DNA from: Lithodes maja
Taxonomy: Eukaryota > Arthropoda > Malacostraca > Decapoda > Lithodidae
Direction of reading: 5' to 3'
Length of the DNA: 64,000 nucleotides
NCBI GenBank assembly: GCA_037953745.1
Contig: JBAKBP010007989.1
Coordinates: forward strand, 30,959 to 94,958
The stretch's first letter is position 1. Each line of letters begins with the position of its first letter. The translations under genes were made by a program, and so were the position numbers. Under the pieces are notes generated by a model. The model had not been told where the DNA came from and ran no database searches. It saw only the letters and a list, made by a program, of their open reading frames with translations. Below are positions 43,553-53,879 of this stretch, piece by piece.

Positions 43553-43790
43553 CTTTCGTTCCATACAACTTTTCGATCGGAGGCCTCCTTCTGCCCCAAA
43601 CGGGCATTTTTCCGATTTCGCACCCATTTTCTCCGTCCCTTTCACCCTGGGGACCCCTCTATGACCTGACCCAGGTCAATTGACACCCACGTGCAAAGTT
43701 TCAGCTCCCCAGGTCCAAAACTGCGGCCGCCTATAAAGAACAGACAGACAGACAACCGTAAATATTATATAGATGGACGGACTAGGCCGG
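43553..43790. repeat. possible retroelement 3' end
   Basis: The sequence after the BEL break reads toward 'caaagtttcagctccccagg' and ends in an ACAG repeat with 'caaccgtaaatattatatag'. Short tandem ends of this kind occur at 3' termini of RTE-like elements. This is a weak assignment. Confidence 0.35.
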
Positions 43791-43947
43791 AAATTGGTAT
43801 TAGTTTATGACCAACCAGTTACGGGCCATATTGATGATTATCAGTGTTTTATCACTTTCATGAACGATACTTTGTTGGTGTAGGCTACATGTAATTACCG
43901 TCGCAAAATCACTATAAAGTGAAATACGTGAAATTGTTGGATTGTTC

Positions 43948-43959
43948 ACCCATAACACA

Positions 43960-43990
<31 letters not shown>

Positions 43991-44075
43991 ACCCATAAAC
44001 AGGAAACGTGAGCTGGGTTTAGACCGTTGCGCACCCATAAACAGGGAACGTGAGCTGGGTTTAGACCGTCAGCAA
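43948..44075. repeat. three tandem ~43-bp units
   Basis: 'cccataaacagggaacgtga' recurs at about 43949, 43992 and 44034, each followed by 'gctgggtttagaccgt'. Confidence 0.85.
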
Positions 44076-44089
44076 GACGGGTTAGTTTT

Positions 44090-44134
44090 CGGTTAGGTTA
44101 GGTTAGGTTAAGTTAGGTTAGGTTAGGCTAATGT
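44090..44134. repeat. interstitial (TTAGG)n-like tract
   Basis: A run of GGTTA units, the arthropod telomere unit, interrupted by one variant. Similar short tracts lie at 45597-45615, 54430-54460 (CCTAA) and 55397-55410. Confidence 0.8.
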
Positions 44135-44516
44135 TGAAAATACTAAAATGCGCCAGTCCTCGGTATTAAACAACACTGTATATCAAAGACAAAATTAAAA
44201 ACAACAAATTACCTGAAAAACTCATAACTGGTTGGTGATAAACTTTTACCCGGAAATTTTATGCTAAGGGGCTTGGATTTTGTTTACATGTCATCTTTTG
44301 ATCATTTTAGTGGTTGGTGGTAGCCTAATAGGCTAGTATCTGGTAAATTCAAAGTGGCTAATGTTATCTTGAAGGTTACGTAAGGCTAGGCCAATAATAT
44401 GATATCTTCTTGTCATTAGGCCTATGTCATACGATAGGCTATAAATGAGATAGGCCTAGTCAATTATTCAGACTTGGGCCTTCCATTTTTTTTTTTTTTT
44501 TTTTTTCCCCTCTTAA

Positions 44517-45395
44517 GCTAACTCTTTCATTGCGGGGGTTTAGGCCTTGATTCTCAACTCGCGGCGACCGTCATATGATGGGAGACAGAACATTGGCCAC
44601 TTTTGCGGTGCCCGTCATATGACTGGTGCTATTTTGAGGCCATTATGAGCGATGAGAGAGACAGAGCGTTGCAGGGACGACAGGCGGCCTTGGTTCGCTC
44701 GCCACGGCTCCGTGGTCGGCACTTGGGTGTACCGTATGGCTCCCTCACCTTTTACACCTCTCAAACAAGGAAAAAAACGGCAAAATAGCTAATTTTCGTC
44801 TATTTTCCCCTTCGGTTGCACGATCGTTGCAAGACAACCCGGTGTCGTACAAGGATGATTCAGATGTCATTGGAAAGCTCTATCATCGCCCTTTCACTGT
44901 TTTATCATTTTATTGCGCTCTGGCTCTTGCTTATGCATGAAAAGAGTCTGGAATGAAGCTCATTTTCGGTAAATATACCCGCCAGGCGCTACCATGATAC
45001 ACCCCCATCCCCCCGCTGGTTGAGAGTTAATTGAGCTTCATTCCCTGTACATTGTCATGCATATACAAGAGCCAGAACGTAATACAATGATATTTCATGA
45101 AAGTACAGTAGTAATTGAGCTTTCCAATGACACCTGAATCATCTCTGTACGACGTATGTTGTTTTGCAAAGTTCTGCCGAAATCGCAAATAAATTGCTGT
45201 TTTCGCTCTGTGTAACGCTGCAGTGAGCTCAGAGAGGGCTGAAAGGTGACCTACATCAGTGCCGGCCCAGACAGTGGTAGGCGACGGATGAATCCGTCCT
45301 GCGCTGCCTGTATCGGCTTGCCTCTCTCCCAGGATGCGGTACATACTAAGCTGATTTCAGTGCCCGTCTGGTGATGGGACCCATCAGGAAAGGGT
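44517..45395. mobile_element. TTAA-flanked palindromic repeat
   Basis: A TTAA near 44513 and another near 45393 ('ggaaagggttaaaac') bound a segment with imperfect inverted halves. For example 'gatgattcagatgtcattgg' (about 44854) pairs with 'ccaatgacacctgaatcatc' (about 45124), and 'gctcttgcttatgcatga' pairs with 'tcatgcatatacaagagc'. It is probably a decayed MITE. The ORF at 44603-44788 has no domain. Confidence 0.55.
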
Positions 45396-46007
45396 TAAAA
45401 CTTGGTATCATTGAAGGGAGCCATTCGCTGCTATTCACACTCTTAGTGACTGCTATTACGGGGATGGATGTAGAGTTCGGGCATACGGTCGTCATTATTT
45501 ACATAGGGCGATCACCGCGGTCGCACTTATGTTCCCGTCTATTTCGATGCTATATTTTCTGCTATTTGCCCCCTGTCATTACTACATGAATACTAGGTTA
45601 GGTTAGGTTAGGTTAAAATAGACGGAAACATGATGGGAAAGGTCCGATGCCACTACGTGTAATGTAAACAAAGATGGTGGTACGCCCGCTCACTACATCC
45701 TACCCTTATTACGTTCTAGTTTGAATGTTATTGGGTTGAAAACCTTCGACCCCCCAGGACTATGTCATCATCACGTACACATATATTGCCAGCAGGGGGC
45801 AAATAACCTCTGTCTATTGCATAATTTCCTATAAAAAACTGTCAAATTAGACGTGACAGGCATGGTAATATCGGTGCGAAAATCTCCTTCAATACTATCA
45901 AACACCTTTCCAGATTATACAAAATGGCTGGGAATTATATTATATTTGACAGCTGTGAGACCCATTGATTTTTGTGTGGCCTACTGAATTGTCATATCAT
46001 ATATTAC
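45396..46007. repeat. fold-back family F, decayed copy
   Basis: It shares 'tatttgccccctg' (about 45563) and its inverse 'cagcagggggcaaataa' (about 45793) with the element at 48978-49337, and contains a (GGTTA)n tract at 45597-45615 near its centre. No gene. Confidence 0.5.
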
Positions 46008-46461
46008 TAGAGACCGGAAGTTTTGGCACTAAAAACACTAGAATAGGCAGGCAAAAAGGCATTTATAAATGATAAAAAAGGCAAAAAAAAAAAGGCATTT
46101 ATTGATGAAAAGGGCATTAAAAAGTCATTTATTTTCTGTATGAGTATATATAGTGAAAATGCTAAAATCAAGCTATAATAGGGTAAAAAGGGTAAAAATT
46201 ACCAAAGTAACGTTGTCATTGATACACTTTCTACATTTTTCCTGATTGCACATAATTACAAGCATTTTTTTCAAATTGTCAGGCGCTAAATTGTGCCGTC
46301 TGTCGGAGGGAGGCCAACTTGGGCCAGGTTGCCATCTGGCGGCACCAACAAGCACCAATAGTTTACACTGAAAAGCACAAACAAAAAGGTAAACAAGGCA
46401 TTATAGTGATGAAATCGCCAAAAAAGGCACTTATGGCATTTATGGCAAAATCCGGTCTTTA
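46008..46461. mobile_element. hAT-type MITE
   Basis: The ends are TAGAGACCGGAAGTTTTGGC and, inverted, TAAAGACCGGATTTTGCC. Flanks of 8 bp match at 7 of 8 positions: 'tatattac' (46000-46007) and 'catattac' (46462-46469). An 8-bp duplication fits the hAT superfamily. The interior is rich in 'aaaaaggcattta' repeats and is non-coding. Confidence 0.7.
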
Positions 46462-46546
46462 CATATTACATTGGTATATACAATACTGTATGTCCGTACT
46501 GTCTTTACATATTACATTGGTATATACAATACTGTATGTCCGTACT
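46456..46546. repeat. 45-bp direct duplication
   Basis: 'ctttacatattacattgg' through 'ctgtatgtccgtactgt' occurs twice in tandem. It overlaps the right target duplication of the hAT MITE. Confidence 0.85.
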
Positions 46547-46603
46547 GTCGCAAATGTCTTATAATGGAAATACAGTATATATTACGATAAATATACAGTA
46601 TTC

Positions 46604-46679
46604 TCCAAAGAGATCTAGATACACTACACGAATGGGCAGTAAATTGGCAGATGAAGTTCAATGTAGATAAATTCCAGTC
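46604..46679 (+). pseudogene. LINE RT fragment
   Basis: A short frame reads QRDLDTLHEWAVNWQMKFNV, a conserved segment after the catalytic motif of jockey/CR1-type reverse transcriptases. Flanks are not LINE-like. Confidence 0.6.
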
Positions 46680-46944
46680 TAGTACCGTCATATGGCCAAG
46701 GAGTTTTATCCCATTATTTTTGTCTCTTCTCTTTTAAGCTTGTTTTCCTTGCTTGCTCTCTTGTCCTGTATTATTGACTTCTCGTCTTTAGTTAGACGCG
46801 ACCGTCTTTAAGTCTTCCTTGTATCCTCTGCTTTTCACCTATCATTCTTGGCTCTCTTCATCCTTTCTCCTCTTATATCTTTACCTTGCCTTCGTCCTTT
46901 TCTCCAATCTTTATTGACTTATGCCGGTATTTATTCTTTTCCAG

Positions 46945-47139
46945 GCGAGACTTCTACAAAATCCTAGGCATACCCCATGACACCAGTGTGAACCAAATAA
47001 AAAAGGGTTACCGACAGCTGGCCAAGGAGTATCACCCGGACAAGAACCAGGATGACCTCGAGGCTGAGGACAAATTCAAGGACCTGGGGGCAGCTTATGA
47101 GGTCTTGGTGGACGAGGAGAAACGACAGAAATATGACAG
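46945..47139 (+). CDS. DNAJB11: DNAJB11-like co-chaperone, J-domain exon
   Basis: After acceptor CTTTTCCAG the exon encodes RDFYKILGIPHDTSVNQIKK, helix II, the HPD motif (EYHPDKN) and LGAAYEVLVDEEKRQKYD, a complete J domain. It ends with two bases before donor GTACAA. The J domain stimulates the ATPase of Hsp70; in DNAJB11 the partner is BiP in the ER lumen. The first base is a codon third position, so an upstream exon with the signal peptide must exist but was not found in the window. The sequence resembles DNAJB11 more than other J proteins because later exons carry the CNC...CDEC region. Confidence 0.93.
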
Positions 47140-47159
47140 GTACAAAAACTGATTGGATT

Positions 47160-47433
47160 ATTTTGTATTGTATGGGCGGGCTTGTGGCTTTGGCTCCGCT
47201 ACATGTCTGCCTGCCGAGATCGGAGCCTCTCCGGGTGGTCGGGGGCCGGGGGAGTGCTGGAGCGACCTTGGTGACCCTGGTCTCTTGGTAGTCTCCTGGG
47301 TGACCTAGATGTGTGTGAATTTTGTGTTTTGTCTGTGTTCACTGTTTTGTTTTGTTTTGTGTTTTCCTGTTCTTGCTCTGTCTTGAGTCGGCCACCCCCA
47401 AGAAAAAAAAAAAATATATATATATACCGTATA
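47160..47433 (+). repeat. SINE-R copy, interrupted by pogo-like MITE
   Basis: It contains 'gggcgggcttgtggctttgg', 'cgggggagtgctggagcgac' and 'cttgagtcggccacccccaa', then an A-run and TA repeat. The tail continues after the MITE at 48194-48290 (GATA run). It gives the fullest plus-strand view of the family. Confidence 0.7.
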
Positions 47434-48193
47434 CAGTCAGCCCCCCCAATACGCGAGAATAGGGGCGACAGGAGGCATCGCGTATTGGGAATCCGCGTAT
47501 TGTGGACCTAACTTTAAATAGGAATAATTAGATATGGGTGACATCTCTCAATTATGGCCTATTTTCAAAAATTTTGGCCTTATTTTCGACATTTTTGGCT
47601 CTACAGTACAGTCTATATCTTATATATAATAAGAACAATGAATAAAAATATGAAACCTTACCTTAAAAGATAGGCTAGGACTAGGACTAGGACCGTAGGA
47701 CTTCACGATTTTCTCCAACTTCTCCCTCCCTGACCAAATCGTACGAACAGTTTACTCTGACAAGCCTATTGCACAGTTTCCTTCTCCTTTTTTCTTGCTA
47801 TCCAACACTTCCACCTTCATTTTGTGTGTTATCTTCTTATATTGGCGTGGCATGGCGAAAAAAGTGGCAGGCACTACAAACGTTTGGTCACTCCGCACGG
47901 CTATGACGCTTGAGCGGGACTGTGGGAGGGAGGGAGGGAGGGTAAGCGGGAGGGAAGGCAGGCGTATGCCCGTCTTCTTCTTTTTTCAGAGCTACTCCTG
48001 GGCCTCGCGAAACGTAGACGTGCTCGCGTATCAAGCGGGAATAGCGGATTTGGCCCCTTCTTAGCTCTCGATTCGTGTATTGTGGTACCACCTCGCGTAA
48101 TTAATGTTTAATTAATTAATGTTATTTTCGAGGGGTCACTCGTGTATTAGGGTTTTCGCGAATTGTGGAATCGCGTATTGGGGGGGCTGACTG
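47434..48193. mobile_element. pogo/Tigger-like MITE in SINE-R tail
   Basis: The termini are CAGTCAGCCCCCCCAATACG and the exact inverse, flanked by TA (47432-47433, 48194-48195). An inner second repeat of 'cgcgtattg' occurs at both ends. It is 760 bp and non-coding. TA duplication and CAGT ends are typical of the pogo/Tigger group of Tc1/mariner. Confidence 0.85.
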
Positions 48194-48291
48194 TATATAT
48201 ATATATATAAAATAGAGGAAAATAAAACAAAAAATAAAATAGGAAAAGTGGGGATTGGGCCTGAGCATATAGATAGATAGATAGATAGAAT

Positions 48292-48640
48292 GTAATCAGG
48301 CCCATTCCCCATTTTTCCTTTTTTTTCTGGAGGTGGCCAACTCGAGACAGAGCCCGAATAGGGACAACACAACAGAAAACAGTGAACACACAAAAACAAA
48401 ATACAAATTCACACACATCTAGGTCACCCAGGAGAAGACCCAGAGACCAGGGATCACCAAGGTCCCTCCAGCACTCCCCCGGCACCCGACCAACCGGAGA
48501 GGTTCCGGTCTCAGCAAGCATACATGCAGCGAGCCGAAACAGCAAACCCGCCCACCACACTTACAGGCACACCCTTCATATATATACTGGCTCCCGTGAC
48601 CCCTTCGCCCAAATGACCACTTGTTCACTCATCTATTCAC
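48292..48640 (-). repeat. SINE-R copy, minus strand
   Basis: Full-length or nearly so, in opposite orientation to the copy at 47160-48290 and tail to tail with it. The GATA/TATC tails nearly meet at 48275-48300. It has an A-rich block at 48315-48330. Confidence 0.75.
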
Positions 48641-48977
48641 AAGCATTCTCCATTCATTCCTGTTTATTTTGTTTATAATATATTTTTTCAATTTAGTAAA
48701 TTGCCAGTATAGGGAATTTTTTTAGTTTTAATGATGGTTGAAATGTGAGTATTTCTTTAAGTTTATTTTTGTCATAAGGTTGCTACAAGGGCTGTTGGAG
48801 CCGTTTTTATATTTTGTCATGCCCTGATACCGGTATATCAGGGCAACCACCTTCGCTCAGCAATTGAACAGGGAGTGCATGGTGTTAAAAAAACGCATCA
48901 TAATTAGGTACCGGTGACTGAAAAGGCTTGTTGGGGAGCCTTTCTTAAGCTACCGGTACTGTGTACAGTATACAGAA
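48641..48977. other. DNAJB11 intron spacer
   Basis: No gene or repeat recognised. Confidence 0.3.
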
Positions 48978-49337
48978 TCTGGTAAGAGTTGTGTTAGCGG
49001 GCGTACCGGTACCGTCCGCTTTATTTACATATTCGCACGCTCGCAGTTACATTCGTGCCTAATTTGACTGCTGTTATTTGCCCCTACTGGTAATATATAT
49101 GATGACAATAAGCCATGGGCTGCCCCCTCAACCCATTCTTGTATCACACGGTCGTGAGATACAGTAATGGGTTGAGCGGGGCTTTGCCCGCTCACCCCCC
49201 ATGACTTATTGTCATCATCATATAAATTACCAGCAGGGGCAAATAACAGCAGTCAAATTAGACGCGAATGTAATTGCGAGCTTGTGACTATGTAAACAAA
49301 GCGGGCGGTACGCTCGCTAACACACCTCTTACCCAGA
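48978..49337. mobile_element. fold-back element family F
   Basis: Left arm 'ggtaagagttgtgttagcgg' to 'gcgtacc' pairs with the right arm ('ggtacgctcgctaacacacc'). Inner motifs 'ttatttgcccctactggtaa' and 'ttaccagcaggggcaaataa', and 'gacaataagccatggg' and its inverse, are also paired. Copies or pieces occur at 92-480, 690-750, 2330-2480, 45420-45830 and 54354-55494. Confidence 0.75.
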
Positions 49338-49399
49338 ATCTTTTTGTTATATTAGTTTGTTGTCATGATAGGGTAAATGGTCAAAGGTACGAAGGGTGA

Positions 49400-49545
49400 T
49401 AGACCAATAAAGAAAGCCTATTACCATGTCCAGGCCAATGAGTATAACCTGGACAAGAACAAGGACGACCCCAAGGATAAGGATATATAAGGGCCTTAGG
49501 GCGGTCTACGAGGAGTTGGTGGACAAGGACAAGAGACAGTAATAC
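49400..49545 (+). pseudogene. decayed duplicate of the DNAJB11 J-domain exon
   Basis: Nucleotides align with the 3' two-thirds of the exon at 46945-47139. One frame reads PIKKAYYHVQANEYNLDKNK, to be compared with QIKKGYRQLAKEYHPDKNQ. After a small deletion the other frame reads LRAVYEELVDKDKRQ, to be compared with LGAAYEVLVDEEKRQ. HPD has become NLD, and stops and a frameshift are present. It lies in the intron after the real exon, so it is a local exon duplication that decayed. A LINE2 piece (49546 on) abuts its end. Confidence 0.75.
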
Positions 49546-50636
49546 AACCGATGCTATCTTCATAGTCAGGCAGCTACAGGAAAGATACTTACTAAAAGGC
49601 AGGGATCTTTACTTTGTGTTTGTAGACCTGGAGAAGGCCTTTGACAGGGTGCCTAGAGATGTTGTGCAATGGGCTATGAGGAAATTTGGTGTGGAAGAGT
49701 TGCTGGTGCATGTGATAATGAACATGTATGAGGATTCGCGAACTGCGGTAAGGGTGAAAGGTGTACTGAGTGAGGAGTTCACAGTCCGTGTTGGAGTTCA
49801 TCAGGGTTCAGTGTTAAGCCCCCTCATCTTTATTATGGTCCTGGAGGCACTGTCTAGAGATTTTAGATTCGGACTCCCGTGGGAACTGTTTTATACAGAC
49901 GATTTAGTCCTAATAGCTGACAATATGCAAGATGCTGAGGCCAAATTCAGAAGATGGAGAGAGGGCATGGCGAGCAAGGGTTTAAGAGTCAATATTAACA
50001 AAACCAAGGTTATGCATTGTAGATTGAAACGAGGCAATGTGGAAAAGAGCGGTGCATACCCATGTGCAGTGTGTGGAAAGGGTGTGGGCGCTAACTCGAT
50101 TCGGTATAGCATCTGTCGATGTTAGGTGTACCATGGGAGTAAGCGCTGTAGTAGAATAAAAGGACCCCTGCTGAAGGATAAGTCAGAAATCAAGAAATTT
50201 GAGTGCGTAGTGTGCAAGGGCAAGTTTGTGTTAAATGATGATCCTGTGGCTGTGAATTTTGGAAATGAGTCATTGGAGCTGTTGGACAAGTTTTGTTACC
50301 TTGGAGATATCATCTCTGCCGGTGGTGAGGCCGAGGCTGCTACTGTCGCTAGAATTGGATATGGCTGGGGGAAGTTCAGAGAACTGCTGCCAATTCTGAC
50401 CATGAAAAGAATGCCTTTCCCCCTGAAGGGAAAGGTGTATGCCTCATGTGTTAGAAGTGCAATGACGTATGTCTCAGAAACATGGGCCGTTAAAGTAGAG
50501 GATGTCAACAGATTGGAACGTAATGAGATAAGAATGGTGAGATGGATGTGTGGGGCCAAGCTGCAGGATATAATAACAAATGATGAGCTGAAGAGACGTT
50601 TAGGTATAAAGAGTATTAGCGAGGAGATGCGTACAA
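49546..50636 (+). pseudogene. LINE2 copy 3, RT region
   Basis: The frame at 49616-50125 reads DLEKAFDRVPRDVVQWAMRK, VHQGSVLSPLIFIMVLEA and FYTDDLVLIAD, in which the catalytic YADD is changed to YTDD. A second frame from 50126 continues the C-terminal region (GSKRCSRIKGPLL, AMTYVSETWAVK). It has no MITE at the TTAA occupied in copy 1. It is interrupted at 50636 by LINE1 copy 2 and resumes at 53784. Confidence 0.85.
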
Positions 50637-50756
50637 AGTTGTTGTTGTCGTTCCCTAAGCTGCCTGGCCGAAAAGTCCCGAGTCCCTAAGGAAGGCCATG
50701 GCCACGGTCGGGTTTTCTCACAGAGCTCTCAAGGAGTGTAAATTTTGTTGTTGGCA

Positions 50757-50972
50757 TTAGTGATTGTGTGAAATGCAGTCTTCTATGATGTGTTTAATGG
50801 TATGGGGTGCTGTGTTACATCCTGGGCAGGTGTCGACGACGGAGTCATCCAGTCTCTTCTGATAGCTCAGAAGAGCTGGCTGGTGCCCGCATCTCAGCCT
50901 GGCCAGGTGGACTCTGTCCTCGCGAGAAAGGGAGGATTCAGAATTATGGATTTCGGGAGGTCGTGCCTGCAA
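50757..50972 (-). pseudogene. LINE1 C-terminal Cys/His motif
   Basis: The minus frame reads LARLRCGHQPALLSYQKRLD, then DTCPGCNTAPHTIKHIIEDC, a CxxC...H...C motif that ends many jockey-group polymerases. It is equivalent to 13560-13790 and 60350-60530. Confidence 0.75.
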
Positions 50973-51355
50973 CTGTGTGTTGTCTATGAGTGATTGGATG
51001 GAGCGGCGAGAGATATGAGTGGATGTGCTTCTGGAAGCTGGTTTGGGGTGGACAGGGAGGGAGAGAAGACAGTATTTGTGTGTAATACCGTGTGCTGGGT
51101 GTTGTTTTGATATTTCTTGGTGTCTGTGGGTGTGTTGCCATGTAGTGTAGTGGGTGGTGTTGGTTTGTGGAGGCTGCAGCCAGGAATTGAGTGCCTCTCA
51201 TGTCCAGATGGTCTTTGACTTTGAGGACTTTGGTTTCTTGATGTAGGTGTAGTAGCTGTGCAGCCTGTGATGATTTTTAGGGCTTTATTTTGAATAGTCT
51301 GTAAGGTCTTCTGATGTGTTTCAGTTAGGTTAGCAGCCAAGACAGGGCTTGCATA

Positions 51356-51605
51356 TGAGGCCTCTCGAAGTCAAGGGGCCTACGAACCAAATCACAGTTT
51401 CGAGTTATAAGGGGTTAAAGTCTAAGAAAGGTACTGCACTCCAACACCAACATCATTTTTATTTGTCAGGTCGAGAGCTTTCCATTGATGTATAATATTG
51501 TCATAGGAGTATAATTTTGGAGTGCAGTACCTTTCTTAGACTTTAACACCTTATTACTCGAAACTGTGATTTGGTTCGTAGGCCCCTTGACTTCGAGAGG
51601 CCTCA
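51356..51605. mobile_element. near-perfect palindromic MITE in LINE1
   Basis: Arms of about 95 bp start TGAGGCCTCTCGAAGTCAAG and are nearly exact reverse complements. A central part of about 60 bp is unpaired. The empty site in LINE1 copy 1 (about 14627) reads 'gcttgcatattccatc', which fits a TA (or ATAT) duplication. It is non-coding and little diverged. Confidence 0.9.
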
Positions 51606-51633
51606 TATTCCATCACTGATCTTATGTATTGTT

Positions 51634-52057
51634 GTTGTTATTGTTGTTGTTGTTGTTGTTCCTCCCCAAGCTGCCTGGCCGAACAGCCCCAAGGCCCTGA
51701 GCAAGGCCAAGGCCATAACCGAGCGCCCCCACAGAACCCTCCCTGCCGACCACAATAAAGCCTGGGCGACCGAAGCCACTCCATGGCGGGGAGCTGAGGA
51801 GGGTGCGGAAACGCCTGGGAAACCAAAGCCCCACCCAGGGCCCTGTGCCCCTCACCAATTATGAAGAGAAAGTTGAGGGGCAAAGGAAAAATGTGACGCT
51901 TTGGCTTCCAATCTTGGTAGATTGGGAGGTCAATCCACGGAAGAGACGCAGTCACTTGAGATCTAGAAAATATGTAAGTAAAAGGAACAGTCAGAGTAAG
52001 CTATGGGTATGGCAGAGATCGCTCAGTTCTCACTCTGATAGACCAGCCCATCACCAC
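51634..52057 (-). repeat. SINE-L copy in LINE1
   Basis: TATTGTT occurs at 51627-51633 and 52058-52064. LINE1 copy 1 (about 14650) has the empty site 'cttatgtattgtttgtaaac'. The element ends (minus strand) in a long AAC/AAT run. Confidence 0.88.
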
Positions 52058-52065
52058 TATTGTTT

Positions 52066-53777
52066 GTAAACTCTGTTGGTGGTTTCTTTGTTGTCCAAAT
52101 TTTGTGTGGGCAAGTGACCTGAGATCGTTAAGTCTGAGCGTCAGTTTATTTTTCACGTTTGTGGTATGCTGTTTGAATGTCATTAGAGTATCATATGTTA
52201 CTCCTAGGATTTTGGGTGAGTGTGTGTGTGTGTGTGTGTTAGGGGTGTGTTGTTTATGGTGAGTTGCAGGGTGTATTTGTGTTCTGCTGTCCAGCTTGTG
52301 AGGAGGGTTGTGGTGGATTTGGCTGGGGCTAAATTGAGTCTGTTTGTAGTGCACCAGTCATGTAATATGTTGAGATAGGGTTGAAGGAGAAATGTTGCTG
52401 TGTCTGGGTTTTGGTGTGCATGTGAGTGTTATGCCGTCTGCGTAGGAAGCTATGTTTATTTGGGGACGGATCCTTGCGGGACTCCGTTTGGGAAATTTCT
52501 GATGCTAGATGACTGACCGGCAAAAGATACAAGTGCACATCTGCAGGCTATGAAGTTGGCCAGACACCTTTTTGTGTTGTGCATGTTTGTGTCATAGATT
52601 TAGTTTGTTAGGTTGTGGCGGGGGATGGCATCGAAGGCTTTACTAATGTCGAGTGTGGCAAGTAGTGATCTGTGTGGTGGTCTGGCCGAGTTGATGCCGG
52701 CAAAAGCTCTTACTGTAAGGTCTGTAAGGAGAGTGTTTGTGGAGTGCAGTGGCCTGAAGCCATGTTGTTAGAGTTAGGGGTAGAGTGTGTGTGGTCAGTT
52801 GTAGTACAAGGCGTTCTATGACTTTGGAGAGGGTGCAAACGAGTGTGAGGAGGGTAGCGTAGGGTGTTTGTTGGGTTTGGGGAATGTAATGATGACACCA
52901 TGCTTCCAGATGTCTGGTATTGTTATGTGAATAACTGTAGTTTGATATGTTTGTGAGTGCCTGTATGACTTGTGTTCCTAGGTGTCTGAGGTGAATGTTG
53001 CTTATGTTGTCTAGGCCACAGGCAGGTGAGTGCTTGAGATTGTTGATGATGTGCTTTGTCTGGTTGTTGGTGAAGGGTGCATAGTCAGGGTCTGTGGGGA
53101 ATTGTCTCTTATGTCGGATGACACATCGGTCGTCTTTATGGGGTTTTAGATGGCTGACATGAGAGAAGTGAGTGTTTGCTTGTTGTTTATATAAAGGAGT
53201 AGAGTCTGTTGTTGTGATTGCAGCATGTGATTGTGTTGTGATGCTGTTTAGTGTTTTGTAGAGGTTTTTGGGGTCTGTTTTGTGATCAAGTGTTTGTAGG
53301 TAGTTATTCCAGTTTAGTGTTTGTTGTTCTTGTATTTTGTTGTTTATCTGTGTGATGAGTGCTTGGAGTTGTTGTGTGATGTCCTGTGTGTGGGGTGCTG
53401 GTGAGTGTTTGTGTGTCGTGTTGTCTGATGAGGTTTTGAATTTCTGGAGAGAAGTTTGGGTTGTGTCTTCTGTTACCTCTTGGAATGTGTTTCTTGTCAG
53501 CATTTTGGATAGTTGTTTTGAATGTGTGGACAGCATTGTTGATGTTAGTGATGGGTGCATTGTTCAGGATATCAAAGTGTTGTTCTGTCTCGTTTGTGAA
53601 AGCTTCCCAGTTGGCTCTTTTATAGTTGGTGTAAGTGTATCTGTGGCTAGCTGGGGTGAGTCTGGTTTTGGTGGTGATAAAGATCGGGAGGTGGTTGGAG
53701 CCTAAGGTTTTTACCAGCCTCCAGGATGTTGTGGGGGCGAGTTCTGGGGAGCAAAAGGTGATATCTGGAGATGATCT
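52066..53777 (-). pseudogene. LINE1 copy 2 endonuclease end and RT
   Basis: Minus-strand frames: 53304-53777 ends the endonuclease (LGSNHLPIFITT, TNYKRANWEAF); 52643-53560 holds the N-terminal RT (SPACGLDNISNIHLRHLG, LSKVIERLV). The catalytic motif at 52433-52444 reads YADG, with the second Asp lost. Several frameshifts are present. Confidence 0.78.
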
Positions 53778-53783
53778 GTACAA

Positions 53784-53862
53784 GTAGACTGGGATGGTAT
53801 GGGCATGTGGAGAGACTGGATGAAAAAAATTGGGTGAAAAGATGCAGATTTGTGATTGTGGA
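53784..53862 (+). pseudogene. LINE2 copy 3, remainder
   Basis: It resumes LINE2 at 'gtagactgggatggtatggg' (WYGHVE region), and a G-run of about 19 then marks the junction with SINE-R. Confidence 0.75.
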
Positions 53863-53879
53863 GGGGGGGGGGGGGGGGG

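Larger units (their letters stand above)
50637..53777 (-). mobile_element. LINE1 copy 2 inserted in LINE2
   Basis: The flanking repeat GTACAA lies at 50631-50636 and 53778-53783; joining the two flanks restores LINE2 (compare 12957-12975). The 3' end is the AAC-type tail at 50637-50650 and the 5' end is truncated within the endonuclease (SPDITFCSPELAPTTSW). It is itself interrupted by a TA-flanked palindromic MITE (51356-51605) and a SINE-L (51634-52057). Confidence 0.87.

Noticed and set aside
44090..44134. Chromosome end or telomere fusion
   Set aside because: The tract is short, imperfect and similar tracts sit inside dispersed fold-back repeats.
46886..46944. N-terminal extension of the J-domain exon as coding
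   Set aside because: It lacks an ATG (opens at TTG), contains the polypyrimidine tract and splice acceptor, and has no signal peptide-like sequence.
48136..48560. Membrane-protein-like minus-strand frames
   Set aside because: They are translations of SINE-R and adjacent TA repeats.
53337..53705. Cys/Val-rich plus-strand frame
   Set aside because: It is antisense to the LINE1 endonuclease-RT region.
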